From the NCBI GenBank assembly GCA_963969495.1, contig OZ018324.1, forward strand, positions 43,026,609 to 43,090,608: a DNA stretch of 64,000 bases. Reading direction: 5' to 3'. This document shows, one piece after another, positions 1 to 13,150 of the stretch. The translations under genes and the position numbers were made by a program. The stretch comes from Ceratothoa steindachneri (Eukaryota > Arthropoda > Malacostraca > Isopoda > Cymothoidae). The notes under the pieces were generated by a model. It was not told the origin of the DNA. It searched no databases and saw only the letters and a program-made list of their open reading frames with translations. The stretch's first letter is position 1. Every line of letters starts with the position of its first letter.

Positions 1-3000
1 AGTGATTTATTAGGCAATTTTACCCAACCTAAGTTCAAATTAAGCTTCTATTACGATACATGAAGCTTGGTTAGTTTATAAATATTGCAATTTGCAGGAA
101 AGCAAAAATATTTTGGTTAGTAACATACGTGGCGTTGTTGCATGGTTGCGGAAATTTCCACTTATTAATTCGTGAATTATGCCATCTCTTCTACTCATCT
201 AAAACAATCCTCAGTAGATTTAACTTCTTGTAATCAAATTTAAACGGTTCCGTTCATGAGGTTAACAAAATTTGGATAAACTGTTTATGAGGTCACGAGA
301 ACCTAAACCATAGGAAGCAAACATTATTGCTATAACCTTCGTGTTCAATTATTACGGAGTCAGAAACAATTCGACGGTGGTATAAAGTAAGCCCAGTTGT
401 TAAAGTTCTTCACCACACGTTGTGCGCAATAGTAATCAGGACTCTTCATTATACTCGCCATTGTAACTAACGACAAAGCTCCCACTAACAGGGTAACTTT
501 TACCTTCCCTCCCCCAACAACCGGTGACCTTCACCTCCACTACAACCACCAAATTTGTTGCAAGCATTGGCCCTGCTGGCATATAATACGACACTAATGT
601 AGTTGCCACTCTTCACTTTTGCGTTAATTCAACTCCCAAGCGAAAGAGGGCGTTGTATGCTCAGAATCTTTACTGATGAAGGTCGCAAGGAAAAAGATTA
701 GATTCTGTGCTCTATTACAGAAAATATTTTAATTCAAATATATAAATCAAATAGAGAATATATTTTACAAAGAATAAAGAAGGAATTACTCAATTTCCTG
801 AAAATTGGCTTTAATGTAATAGATTATTTATTCGCTCTACTTTAGGAACTATGAAAACACTGTAATTATATATGAATGATGATAATGCATACCGCTGTAC
901 GTTAGCTTTTGTGAACGCACATAGTGAATTAAAAATATTCTTTAATTAGTGGTAAATTATATGGAAACGCTTGGGAGATTTTTCCATCAATGGAGTCTTT
1001 CAATGTTGAATAATGAAATGAATAATATCTCCGACCTTGAAATGGCCGGAGAGTTGGAGAGGCTCCTTAGATGAATGGAGGAACAGTCGTAACTTGAAGC
1101 AACTTTAAGTCTCCCGTGAAAATGTTCAAGCCTTGTTTTGTTTAGACAATGGTTTGTCAAGGTTTTGAAATTAATTTCGTCAGGATCATTTGTCGATTGT
1201 ACAAAAATAATCAAGAACCGCTTTCTTTTACAATAAAATAGCACCCTATCCTCAACTTTACTTTATCTATTATGTGAAGAAATTATCCGTATGCTTTCAA
1301 ATAGACATATATTTGAATCTAAAGGACATACTGTCCTAAAAATTAAAGAAAAGTAAAGTTCTCTTTTATCAATATATATTTAAACATACTTTATTGGAAA
1401 AGTTGTCCTCTCCTCTTTCTGATTCAGTATTTTTCGCAAATAAATTGGAAAACCCAGCTGCAATTTTCTTCTCGTTCATTCATCGAGCGGAAACAAATGT
1501 ATGGTGAGGTTTGTGAATATACTCGTATGTACGCCTGAATAACATTTCTCTAATCAGGGGCGACGCCATCACACTCATACTCGTCTATATTCAAATGTTG
1601 AAGACCAACACATAAAAGAAGTCGCTTTATTGAAGGAGTTTAGGCACTTCATATAATTAAAAGAGTTTCAAAATTGTTATTTTAATAGATCCGCAAACGT
1701 TTTAATCTGTCCTATTTAAAATTAGGTTTTGTCATATTCTACTATTACTAAAGTTTAGTGGAAGGGATTTTCTTGATACAAAATCTTAATTATACACTAA
1801 CCTATCTCTGAGTCATTCGAAATATTTTGTTGATCTTCTCAGAGTTTCGGATGCACATAACATTCTAAGATTAACGAAAAACTTAAAGAGTTGGCTTTTT
1901 CTTGCCGGGGACAAGGGAAATATTATGTATTATACGCATCTTATTATCTCTCTTTGAATCTCATTCCTGTTCATGAAAGACTTCAATTGTCACTGACAAA
2001 CTTATATCACCACATAAATGCCTACAACAAACTTGCGACAAAATTCTACAAAACAAATGCAAGATAATTATATATTTCGATAGATAATTCATCAGAGAAT
2101 AAAATACTCATATCATATGGGACATTAAACAATATCACTTAATAAAAGAGATATTAAGCACCGAATTGTCTACCTACTTTATGCGGCGAATATTTGACTG
2201 TGTCAGTGATTCGTCCAACATAATTAATTTGGTTTCTTTAATTTGATTATTTAGAGGGAATTGATGATTTACAGAAGTTTAGTTGTTGATTTGTTCTCTC
2301 TTTTAATACACAAAAGGTGATGGATTTTCTTAATTACGGAAAATTTAGGGGAAAAATAAAATTAAAAAGAAAAGCAAAATTATCTTCGAAGATCATCATG
2401 ATTTAATATAAACGGCCTATTTCAAACGTAACCACTATTTAAACATAATTTGAGCAAATTTTGGCGTAATTAAGAAAATGGTTTAACTAAAAATTATCAC
2501 ATAAAACTAACAACTCAAACAACCTTAGCAATATTTATATAACTGGTAAATTAATCAAATAAGAAACAAAACAAAATAATGTTTACATATTGTTGAATCC
2601 CTGACGTAAGTAAACTATATACGCCATATAAAGTCGATGACCCTTATCGTGTTTAATAACATGTAATAAACTGAAGTATTTTTAATGTTTCATCAAAATA
2701 GTACTTTTCTGTTGAATTACCTGTCGAATGCTATATTATGTTGTGTGTTGATTGTTTTGTGGTGAGCTTGTTGTAGGTTTTTACCACCACCGCCACTACT
2801 CACACATTCCTTAAAAAGTTATTACTCTTTTAATATTGAACTATTGTGCCCATCGATTATGCTGGCTTAGGTTAGAATATCTTGTTTTCCTGATGAAAAA
2901 TAGTATTAGGTTAAATATTAGGTGCCTAATCCAAATGCGATCTCTCGTTTTTATGCAAATGCTTCATATTGAAATTACAAATTACTTTTAATCAAATTTG

Positions 3001-3170
3001 AAGCGTTTGAATATTAATTGTAACATAGCATACATAATTTCCACAAACTACATTAGACTTGGCTAGTGTTAGTTTTTTTTCGAGTTTTAGGAACACTCAT
3101 GTGCTGCCGTTTCAAAATCCTTCAAACCGATTACTTAACAAGGTAAATATTGCAAAAGAAGAACCAAACC
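1..3170. other. AT-rich stretch without a recognised gene
   Basis: I read this stretch in all frames and found only short open frames of under 90 codons with no recognisable motif, interrupted by many stops. It is AT-rich, with no long tandem repeat and no transposon end that I can pair. An unrecognised exon or regulatory element cannot be excluded. Confidence 0.5.
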
Positions 3171-4394
3171 TACATGCCTGGGTGGCCCATAAGTCCCTGG
3201 ACACTCCAAATACAACTTTTGCATAAAAAATGGTATTAACGGAAAACAAAGGTAATTTTCTTATAAGATGTGTTCCAGTAACTTGACCGAATTTCATGTG
3301 AGTTAATTTCGACCGTCTAATGAATTTTTTCTCTTTCTTTCAAATTTAAAAACTTCAGTCTTTGGCAATTTCAACCTTGTAAAGATTAACAACGTGTTAA
3401 AGTTATTGAAGCCTATTACGAAAATGGACGTTCAAACAGAAACGCAATTTGGAAAATTGTTCTTAAATTCAAACAAACGGGGTTGGTGACAGATATGAAA
3501 ACGCTATTGCGTGCTCGTTTACACCGTTCAGCTGAAAACATTGCTGCAGTACGCGATAATCTGGCCGAAGATCCAGACACTATTCGTCATTGCGCGCAGG
3601 AATTGAACCTCTCCACAACAACGTTACATCAAATTTTTACAAAAGATTTGTCTCTACACGCTTACAAAATTCAATTGAACCAAGAAATGAAGACTGCTGA
3701 CCATCTGGAGCACTGTACATTCTTCAATTGGATGCAGGAGCAAAGACAAGCCGATAATGATTTTTCGCAAAAATCATCTTCATCTCGCTGGATTCGTTAA
3801 TAAGCAGAATTGTCGCAATTGGCCTGATCAAAATCCCAGGAAGATTGTTGAAACGCCACTGAATCTTAAAATGGTGACTGTTTGGTGTGCATTTTTTGTA
3901 AGCGGAATCATTGGGCCGTATTTCTTCGAAAATGATGCCGGGAATTCTGTTAGGGTGACAGGCGAGCGATACCGTGCAATGATAACAAACGTTTTATGGC
4001 TTGAATTAAATTCTACCGACGTCGAAGATTTGTGGTTTCAACAGGACGGCGCCACATGCCACACAGCCAATGCAACAATGGCTTCATTGAATGAGAAGTT
4101 CCCATGTCGCATCATCTCTCGAAACAGCGAGGTCAATTGGACACCACGATCGTGTCACTTGACGCCTTTAGATTTCTTTCCTTGGGGTCATCTCAAAAGT
4201 AAGGTCTATGGCAACAATTCAACAACAATTCAACAGCTAAAGGATGAGATGATAAGGCATATTGGTTGCAATAGTGAAATCAATAAATTTTCACCAATAA
4301 CATTGTTTTATCCACTTCAAACTTCGATCCGTCTTAATGAAACACCCTATATAAATGTAATTGTAGTGTCCTGGGACTTATAAGCTACCCTGTA
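3171..4394 (+). mobile_element. Tc1/mariner-superfamily DNA transposon with terminal inverted repeats
   Basis: The left end carries CATAAGTCCCTGGACAC at about 3188-3204. The right end carries its near-perfect inverted partner at about 4365-4385, reading TATAAGTCCCAGGACAC on the - strand. Both lie just inside TACA-like ends, consistent with TA target-site use. The interval of about 1.2 kb holds one broken transposase on the + strand. Size, end structure and transposase all fit a single Tc1/mariner-superfamily insertion. The outermost bases of the left end are degraded, so the exact start is uncertain by a few bases. Confidence 0.8.
3385..4383 (+). pseudogene. Tc1/mariner-superfamily transposase, frameshifted
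   Basis: The reading frame begins before the first ATG of the open frame: the segment from about 3390 encodes a helix-turn-helix-like start (VIEAYYENGRSNRNAIW), followed by LRARLHRSAENIAAVRDN. Near 3757 the frame shifts. The second part carries the metal-binding motif FQQDGATCHTA and then PRSCHLTPLDFFPWGHLKS. The first catalytic DE region, expected just before the LAGFVNKQNC block, is lost at the frameshift. The third catalytic Asp, usually in a CDLTPLDFF context, is His here. The protein can therefore not catalyse cut-and-paste transposition. It would bind the TIRs and move the element if intact. The family assignment is firm, the exact DDxD subgroup is not. Confidence 0.85.
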
Positions 4395-4484
4395 CAATGT
4401 CTGTATGACTAATTAGTTACATGCAAATGATTTATTAATCCACTTGAGGCTAATTTAGAGATAACTCGTTTAGGCAGACCTTAG

Positions 4485-5310
4485 TTGTCAAACGTTTGGC
4501 TGTGAGAAAGGCATTCGAAAGAGCTCAGGAGCTCAAAATGAATGCGACGTTCGACAAGACAGAGAACAGCTCAGTGGCAACCGTGTTCAGAGCCATCAAG
4601 TTGGAAGGAGGCAAGAGTTTTAGGTGGGTGGAAAGGCCTCTGATCACTAACCATATGCAAGAACAACGTTGGAGGGCTGTCGTCGCCTTTTCAACGAATT
4701 AAAGATTAATGGAAATCGAATTCTCATTATTTTCTGATGTATAAAACATTTACAATCGATCCATTCATCAACAAGCATAAGAACCGCGTGGTAAGCTGCG
4801 GCCAGGAGGTCTCACAGGTCCGCTATGTTTCTAAAACCAATCACCTGACCTACGTGATGATGCTCAGGACGTTGGTTCAAATTGCGAGAAAGGCCTTCGG
4901 CGTTGTTTACGACCGATTAAAGGGACACGGTGGCCGATTACTGAGATAGTTTGGGCAATAAGTCCTGCTCTAAGTAAAAAAGATGATGAAAAAGGCAGAG
5001 TACGACATTTTACAGGAAGCTTCTCCAGCACACAGGGTGAAGACCGTTAAAGAGTAGTTGCGGTTGAACATGAATTTCTAGTGGAAGTAATTTTTACCAC
5101 CGCAGTTGCCTACCTCAATACCCAGGACTACATCGTGTGGGTGCATATCGATGGCAAGGCCTGAATGGTTCGCCACAGCAATGTTGACGAGCTGAAGTCC
5201 TCTATCAACCTTGTTTAGTCCAGCATGAGAAAGATCTGCGAGTCTAGCCTGGAGTCTATGTTCGCCGCTGAGGTCATTCAGATCAATGAATATTGCAATG
5301 TAAACAGATA
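4485..5310 (+). pseudogene. Mariner-like transposase, heavily degraded
   Basis: Pieces of one transposase lie in order but in different frames. The N-terminal part holds VKRLAVRKAFERAQELKMN and TVFRAIKLEGG. A catalytic block with EKTFTIDPFINKHKNRVVS follows at about 4730-4800. A degenerate QQDGAPAHTA-like stretch reads LQEASPAHRVKTVKE near 5020-5070. The C-terminal block reads IVWVHIDGKA at about 5130-5160, then NVDELKSSINLV. Stops and frameshifts separate them, and the second catalytic Asp is lost. I could not pair TIRs for it. It sits directly downstream of the transposon ending near 4394 and belongs to a different transposase family, so it is an independent insertion. Confidence 0.75.
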
Positions 5311-5814
5311 TGTATATGTTAAAAAAAGTAAAAACGTGTTTAACAACATTACATCATCATGTTGTCCTTTATGGTATTTGTCCTTTGTGGTAACGAGTGG
5401 AACAGGACTTTTGCAATACTTAATATTTCCAACGCAAGAAAAAAGGACTGTCAGGGTCTTTCTTCCTGCACTTAGTGCATGGAAAAATTCGCTCTGAAAG
5501 ATACAGGATACGAATAGGCTAGCATGGGTCGCAGATTATTAAAGACAACCGCAAAGAATGTGCTGCAAAACTTTAAAATAAAATGAAGAATCCCTTCAAT
5601 CTGCTGGCTTGCTGTATTTCCCAAAGATGTACCGAGAATCATAATGACTAAGTTCCGATTCGTATCATTGGATTGCTCAGTGTTGAAGGTTGAGTTATGC
5701 CCGCGTTTCTCTCCCCGGACTGCTACAATTAGTGCATGGTAGAGTTTACGTTGCTTTGGACTTAAGAGGTGGCCGTTAGAAGGCTGTACGTAGGGTTGCA
5801 GGGATTTGTCACAT

Positions 5815-6085
5815 ACCAAAAAGCAAGAAGACCAAGGCTTTGGTGTCAGACAATTTCGTTGACCACATATCTGCGAACATCTGGCCTCCTGAATGCAACA
5901 CGCTGAAATATCTTGTTTCTTTCGTGATTTAGAAGGACTTGCAAGAACCAGTGCGCCACTATAGTAGAACCTAGGTCCACGACATCACTTTTTATCTTTA
6001 AAGAGGAAAACCATCGAGAAGGCATATAGCAGGTTCCGATGCTGCCTGTAGTCCATGGTTGAGGTTGACGTTGGTTTCAATGAAT
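5815..6085 (+). pseudogene. C-terminal fragment of a mariner-like transposase
   Basis: The + strand encodes DNFVDHISANIWPPECNTLKY, which resembles the third catalytic block of mariners (NIWPPSSPDxNPLDY), with the catalytic Asp replaced. About 130 bp later another frame gives IEKAYSRFRCRL and then VEVDGGF, resembling the conserved C-terminal end of such transposases. The N-terminal half is not recognisable upstream. This is a decayed fragment of a family close to that at 4485-5310 but not an exact continuation of it. Confidence 0.55.
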
Positions 6086-6089
6086 TTAA

Positions 6090-8285
6090 CTCTTGGTTAA
6101 AAAACATCTTTCTAAGTCGTATAAGTATTTTCAATTATTGAAAAAAGGTTTGCACTGCTAATCCGAAAATGACATTCGTTTCCTCCGATTACATCAGGAT
6201 TTTTTGTTAATTCAATTTTTTAAAAACGATCTTATAACTAAACCGATTACATTTTCTAACATTTTCGTTGGATTTTTGTTAATATTTCTTATAAGAAAAA
6301 GGTTTATATGATAAGAAATCGTTCTATAACACAAAGTTTTAATTAAATGTTACAAAAATTGATTAGTGTACCTTGAATTGTAGACAGTGATAAAGGTATA
6401 CAAATGTACGAGTAAATTGGCTATTGTCATCATTGTTCAGAATTTAGGGCATGCAAATCCGTTACTTCAAACTCATTGAATGCTCAGCGGTAGGGATGTC
6501 TCTCTTTAGACTTCAACAGTATTCAGTCATCATGATTGCATCCCAGCGTCCATGATACCTGTTTTTCATCTCTTTCATGACCTGATAGAATATCTCGTCT
6601 TGCTCGTGAGCATTAATCACAGATTATCAGGAAACTAATCTAAATGTGAGAATAAGTAATTAATTTTGATGCTCATGTTTTTTTGAGAATTCTGAAACAT
6701 TCAGCATAATGGTGAGAAGTTTTAAGTATTTACCGTCCTTATCTTTGTCCATAAATTACTTCATGACTAAAACTAAAGTCTTTCATTCTTCCAGTTCCAC
6801 TGCGTTTATTGAGTTTTCAAACTCTGGTGAACTAACGGAGTTGAGGACCGTCAAAGATGCCATCTTTCAACTTCTCTATAGTCAATTCTGAAAAAGCGTG
6901 GTACAAGTAAGAGAAGCCACAGCATCCTTGTCGTGAAATTTAGTGAAAGTTAGCATATATACTTTTCTATCAATATTGAAAATAACGACTCTTTTGGTTG
7001 GCATCTTTCATAATGCGTTAGTAGGCTACAGTCTGAGTTTTCAAAACTAGTCTCGTCCTATTTATTCTTAGTTTGAAAGTGTACGCCAAATATATCTACT
7101 AGTAAATATTTTTAAATAAATATTATTAAATGACGTTGTCATGAGAAGAACGTGTTCTTATTACAGATTGATAAATTGAAAAGGTAGACAGAGGTTAGAA
7201 ATATAATTGATTTAAACTATCGTCCAAATTATCCAACTGAGCTCTGAGATAAGAACTTTCGTCTTATAATTGATTTTTATTTACTATTAAATATCTTGTC
7301 GCCCAAGTGAAGATGTTATTTATTGAAGTTAGGATTGCTATGCTGATCATGTTGAAAAAGATGAGCCACGCTGAACTGGAGAAGAAACAGAATACACTCA
7401 ACCTAAAAAATCTCAATAGTCAAAAGAACAATTACGGAATGATTGCCAAGCGATTTTCCGCTATAATATTCGCAAATGTTAATTTACATTTATTTATGAG
7501 AATATAAAAATCCAAATGCTGCAAACCTCAATCTTGGTGGGAATACAGATTAATCAATTAAATATTTTGTGGGTAGAGTCTTGCATCTGTTTTTATGAGT
7601 TGAGTATCTCCATAAAATTGAAATGCTCGTGCATGTGTGTATTTGTATGCGTCTGTGGATAATCTTTATCGTGGGTCTTCGTTTGTCGAGAAAGAATTTT
7701 ATAGTCGAGTTCTGCCCTTTATTAAGTATGTGAATTAAAGTGGTGTGGCTCGATAGGATTTGGAAATGTGTTTTTGAAAAGGAGACGAAAGTTATCTAGC
7801 GGTTTGGTGGGAATTGGTTCACTGAATACTTTTTGCAGAGACAATTAAAAACAACATTTTGTAAACGCAATCTTTATATGGCTGAGAGAATAAAATGTCG
7901 TCAAAGTTAAATCTATTTGACACATACAGGCCCTTTCCACTATTACTTCTTCACCCCTTTCTTTTGTCCGTCTTGGATTACGGCTCTGGCTGGTCTTACA
8001 ACGGTAAGCGTTGTTCTGGCTTATACTGCTTATTCTAACAACATCGAGCGGGACATACAAGAGGCCACAATCAGATGATTGGGTCAAGGTAGGGCCATTG
8101 CGGACAAAAGCAGTGAATTTTCACATAACAACCATGAAAGACGATTGTCCAATTCAACTCAATACTTTATTTTAGTGGCGAGGGTCCTCCTTTCTCATTC
8201 ACACCTATAGGTAAAGCCTTACCCACCTCTAAGTAGAGTCTCCCTCCCCACATAAGCTATCTCAGAAGCCACCCTAGTTTATTCA
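6090..8285. other. No recognised gene; AT-rich
   Basis: Only short open frames are present, none with a motif that I recognise. The small - strand frame at 7845-8087 (80 codons) has no detectable domain. Base composition becomes less AT-rich after about 8150, at the approach to the next block. Confidence 0.4.
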
Positions 8286-8289
8286 AAAA

Positions 8290-10150
8290 TAGTGTTTTGC
8301 CCTCTCCAAAAGCTACGAGGTGGAGATCTTTCCCTTAATCCCCCTTCGGGCGAGTATAGTCTATTGGTGGGATCCCTATACTTTCTGACGGACCATTGTG
8401 AGAGATGTTTCTATCGGAAAAGGTGTTTTACACTCTCTAATTGCTACGAATTCGAAGGTACGAGTATGCAGTTTAATCTTTTATATAGTCCTGGTTCAAG
8501 GCGATTCTCATCCTGAGGCGTGTCTAGCCTTTACTTTCTTTAGGAGCCCACCAAGAACGCAGCGAGGCCACGTAGATGTGGCCTTAGTTTCCGGCCACCC
8601 GATGGTCGCATGTTACCTAACTCAAACCCCTTACCTTGATAGAAGATGGTGTTACACAATGTGCCTTACAAATACACCTCGTTGATCCGAAAATTTTCAA
8701 ATTTAGGGGAGACGGCATGCCTGCTCTCAATTTCTCTCAAAGGAGGTCGGCATGCAAGCCCCATGATGTGACATGCCATAGGCACTATGAGTCTTTGATC
8801 GGGATCCCTCCCAAATTGTATGATGGCCAATAGGTAGCCTCTCCTGAGGTGGATATGATTCAGAAGGTACTCTTGTCACAATTGGTTGGATCTTACTTTG
8901 TGCCAGACACCAAACCCGAGTTCGCCCCTGTGCAAAGCCGTCCTGAAGTGGCACGGGCTCCCGAGGATTCACAAGGGGAGGAGAATCCTCCACCTTCGCC
9001 TTATCTCTCGTTGCTAACAAATGTATTCTCCATTTTAAAGAAATCAAGAGTATAACAAAGGAATCAAAGAGTAGTAGAGATTCCTTTCCCTCTGCACGGG
9101 AACTGTACTGACGTGTTCGTGGGCGTTTTGGCAAGCGTCCAAACCAAGACGGACACGTCAGAGCTCGAGGCACTTTCGGGTGGGGAGACAAAGTCTAAGG
9201 CCAAGAAGACTAAGGTTACTAGTCTGGTGAGCGGAACCTCGATGATGTCTTGCCTCTTCATTGATAAACTACCTTGAGCTTTGAGCTAGCTTCTTTCAAA
9301 CTCTTTCTAGTTATTTGCTACACTGATGGCATTATGTTGGCTAAAGCCAATATGTTCCGTCAGAGGCTAGCATTAGCTATACTAACTTATGAAGAGTCAG
9401 ACGGGTGCTTTCTGATGAATTAGCAGATATTTCCGAGGTGGCTAATTATAGGTTCTCTTCTGAAACTCAATGGCTTGCAGATGAAGGTGACACATGACTC
9501 TACTATGAATTTAGTGAAAGGGCTGGTTTATGGGAGATAACTCTCTGAATACTGCTTGGAATGCATAATGGAATAGCTGGCCTACCAAGGAACGGCTAAA
9601 ATTGAGACCCAACTAATACATTTCGTAACTTTTGAGCGTGACAAGCTCCCTAAGTTGGAGCGTGCCGCTTGGTATCCCTATTGTGTAAAGGCATTTTCAC
9701 ACTGTCAGGTATGTGTTACTACTACCACAAGTTCTGATATTCGAATCGCTCGTGCAGACGTGAAAATTTAGGCGTTACCCAAATTCCTTGCAAATATCTT
9801 CAAGACCATTCAAGTGTTTAAGTGTTAAGTCACACCTTTCCACGAGGGAATGTGGCGCCTATCTTGCTCCGAAAGGAGGATGAGCTGAACAATCAGGCCA
9901 CTGAATAACTCTTTTCTCGGTTATATAGAGTTGATCTTGTCGTGCCTAGAGCGACTTGAAATCTTCTATGTCCCAAACGTTAAAAGGTATATCACCTACT
10001 CCATGCCTCTTCAGGCCTACGAACTCGGTCGCTTCCGTCCCCATTTGAAATCCGTCTGCCGCTTCTAATACTGTAGTGCACTCCTCTGGTAGAGCTGGCA
10101 GTTCATAGGGCTCACAGACCGCTTTGGCTAAAACCATGGTACACACCTTG
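8290..10150. other. GC-richer degenerate block, possibly an old retroelement body
   Basis: Composition changes from AT-rich to roughly balanced over this interval, and several overlapping short frames occur on both strands. On the + strand a frame interrupted by stops runs from about 9310 to 9830 and includes LAKANMFRQRLALAIL, THDSTMNLVKGLVYG and DKLPKLERAAWYPYC. This looks like decayed coding sequence, but I cannot name the protein. It lies just upstream of an LTR-like stretch with a polyadenylation signal, so an old LTR retrotransposon is the simplest guess. No RT, integrase or protease motif was found. Confidence 0.3.
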
Positions 10151-10159
10151 TGAAAAAAT

Positions 10160-11088
10160 AGAGAGAGAGAGAGACGGGTAGGAAGGAAAGAACCCGCGAT
10201 CGGTTTCTTTTTGAGGTAACATCCGTTTGATAACGCGCCCTGTAGCAAGCCTAGTTGTAGAAAGAGAGGCCCCAGGAGACTGCATAAAGGTCTAAATTTA
10301 CTCCCGGCACATCTATAAAGATAAAGTAAAATCCACTCCCGGCGCCTTGGTAACATTCACTTCCGGCGAATCCGTATAAATAGTTAAGCGTTGGCCTGGG
10401 TAAGATTAGTATTTTGCCCAACAGGACGCGTCACTGAAGAATTCTTTCTCCGGGCCTCCCTTACCCGAAGAGCCCGAAGACAAGAAAATTAAATAAAAAG
10501 AAAGTAGAACTCGAACGAGGAGACTCCCACACTACTGTATTCGACTCTGCTTCTCCACGCTAAAATACTCTCTCGATCACTAATTTCGAAGCTAGTAGTG
10601 GTTGCTAGAAGACAGGTTGTATTCTCCTTAATAACTTTAAGCAAGCGAGTACGCTTGGCGCTTGTAACCCCTTTCCCCTTAAGCCATGCTCTCAGGTACA
10701 AAATCCTTGGGCGGAAGATTCACCCGGAACGGTAGTTTCACTTTTGTCGCCGTGTACATTTCGGTGTACGTAACACGGCCCCCGCATGGAGCAGACGTGT
10801 GTAAACCTTTTGCCCATTTAGTTCATTTTGTATTTCTATATTGTATCTATTATTATTATTATTGTTTCTACAGTAATAAAAGATTATTTTGTTTAATCCG
10901 GTTTGATATCCAAAACCTTCTAGTTAGTTGATTTAATTCAGCCCAGGAAAATAGTCACTCTTACTCTATTTAGTGCAACCCACGTTTAAAGTGCATAATT
11001 ATTTAGGGCAAGGCTAATCGCCGAGGTCCTTGTGGGATTGGCACGTCTCCTTCCGAGTCAAAGGAACTAAGCGGAGGTCAGGAAATCT
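10160..11088 (+). repeat. Possible degenerate LTR or retroelement untranslated region
   Basis: The stretch starts with a GA run (10161-10172). It carries a TATA-like box (GTATAAATAG at about 10373) and a polyadenylation-like AATAAAAG near 10875 after a TTA-rich track. It ends just before a LINE RT fragment that opens near 11092. Promoter and polyadenylation signals a few hundred bases apart fit an LTR, but I found no second copy in the window. The call rests on layout only. Confidence 0.25.
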
Positions 11089-11091
11089 AAC

Positions 11092-12248
11092 CTGACACCT
11101 TTGATAAGGTACCAGCCCGCTGCCTTCTCCGGAAAGTGCGAGCGCTGGGCATAGACGGAAAAGTAGCCGGCCTGATCGAGAACTGGCTAAGTTGCAGACG
11201 AAAACGGGTGGTCTGAATCGGCAGGCTTCTGACTGGGCACCCGTTACTAGCGTGGTGCCTTAAGGTTCTGTCCTGGGACCACTACTATTCATCATCTACG
11301 TCAACGCCATGGACGGTGACATGGTTGCCAAGATTTCCAAATTTGCCGACGATACCAATCTTGTTATGAACGTTGCAAAGGATGGAAATACTGCCCACCT
11401 GCAGAGAGATCTTGGGAAGATTGTGGATTGTTCGGACGCGTGGCAAATGCCTTTTAACGTGAACCAATGGAAAGTACTGCATATCGGCCACAGAAACCCT
11501 CAATCTCAGTATATCCTTAAGGGCACTGCTCTTGAATCGAGTGGCACTGAGAAGGAATTAGGTGTAACTATCACTAGCAACCTCAGGTTCTCCAAACAGT
11601 GCATCAAGGCAAATAAGAAAGATTAAAGGATGTTAGGCTACATTAAGCGCCAGTTTGGATACCGTAACAAGGAGATAGTACTTTGTCTGTACAACTCCCT
11701 CGTTCGGCCACACCTGGAGTATGCAGTACAATTTTGGAGTCCTTCGTTTTGAAAGGACATCGCAAGGTTGAAACGCGTACAAGCTAAGGCAACCAAACTG
11801 ATTCCCTCTATCCGAAATAAAAGTTATAGGGGATAGACTAAGGGAATTAGATCTGTTCTCGCTGGAAACCCGTAGACTGCGTTGTCAGCTCATAGAAGTT
11901 TTAAAAATACTCCAAGGGTTCGACAATGATGACTACCGGTATATTTTCACACGGATTGAGAACAGAACGCGCAATCACGGCTTCAAACATGATCTGAAGC
12001 GTTACAACCACAATCTGGGTGGAAATTTTTCACTTACAATATCTGCGCTAAGTGGAACGCACTTCCAGTGGAAGTTGTCAACAGTGAATCTGTTGACCAG
12101 TTCAAGTCAAGACTAGACAAAGTCTTGAAAAGTGGTCGTCTAGGGACGCAAAACAATTGAGCAGCCATGTGCCTGCTCGATTGCTAGTCCAAAGGTACCC
12201 TATTTGAATGGACCGTAAGGTCTCCTAGGGTACTTCCTTTCATTGTTA
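11092..12248 (+). pseudogene. CR1/Jockey-type LINE reverse transcriptase, 5'-truncated and broken
   Basis: The sequence opens within RT at an AFDKVP-type motif (FDKVPARCLLRKVRALGID). It continues through GSVLGPLLFIIYVNAMD and the catalytic KFADDTNLV block at about 11339-11365, and on to the thumb region (LVRPHLEYAVQFWSPSF near 11700). The C-terminal half is broken by at least three frameshifts or stops. The 3' end, at about 12190-12248, is shared with the fragment at 27132-27762, including GGACCGTAAGGTCTCCTAGG and a terminal TTGTTAC motif. RT would copy the element RNA at the nicked target. 5' truncation is typical of LINE insertions. Confidence 0.85.
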
Positions 12249-13150
12249 CCCTCCCCCCGTGACCATTTCCCATAAGGTGAAATAGGTGAGTGACTTCATC
12301 GTGTCGTTAGACTCACAGAAGTTAAACCCCAGGAAGTAAGTCGCCAGACCGCCTTGTGGGACTCCTAAGGCGGTCTCCCTGAAGGAATCCGCTGGGAAGC
12401 TGGAAGCAGCTACAAATACTCGTATCCTCTCCAATACCCATTAACTTCTTGCCAAGATTCTCGATGTATAAAGGGTTTGTGACAATACTTCTACAGGCGT
12501 AGGCTTTGCAAGTCCTGAAGTACGACCACCACTCTTCTTGAAGAGTATATGTGTCTTCACTTTACGGCAACAACCCTATTCAAAATGTTAAGAATTGATT
12601 CACAACGATTCGGAGCAAGTGATCTCAGCATCTCCTCCCATTGTATAGAACAACAGCGCATTTTATGACATCGTCTCCGTGGAAGAATCTTTCCCTACCG
12701 CATCCTTAACATTATTTAACCGGTATGCTACTTTGCCAGAATTTAATGCAATTGTAATGGTTTTGAAAGCCGTGGTATGTTCTTTAACTCCAGAAGCATG
12801 CATACCTTTAATGACAGGTTAACGCTAAGTAACTTGCGTTCAGATCTTCCTTCATGGGAGGAAACTGCTCTTGGTCTGGTCTATATCCCTAATGCCTTAA
12901 TTCGACCCTTAGGTGAGCAATGTATATTTGCTTGATTTGTTCAATACGAACTAAAGAGAATGTATCTTTCCAGACTCATTTCAAATGTTAATGTGCTCAC
13001 CTTTAAAAAAATGGGGAGAGATCACTCTACCAAAGCATTACAAGTTTATAGAGATATTAGAAAATGTTACATTAGATTTTTTTCTCAATAGCAGAGACCA
13101 ACCACCTTTATTCTGCACAGTGCGGAATAAATCACGTTTGATCTTTCCCT
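12249..13150 (+). other. Degenerate sequence upstream of a LINE RNase H remnant
   Basis: Stretches of open + frame such as AFYDIVSVEESFPTASL near 12655-12700 suggest decayed coding sequence, but no domain is identifiable. Because a LINE RNase H follows directly at about 13150, part of this may be the body of the same LINE. The region is otherwise unexplained. Confidence 0.3.

Noticed and set aside
9946..10356. 136-codon - strand frame as a gene
   Set aside because: No domain is recognisable, it crosses a GA microsatellite, and it lies in a region that looks like decayed repeat on the other strand.
12246..12434. Short - strand frame with GVPQGGLATYF, resembling an RT GVPQGS motif
   Set aside because: The match is limited to a few residues and no other RT motif lies around it in any - strand frame.
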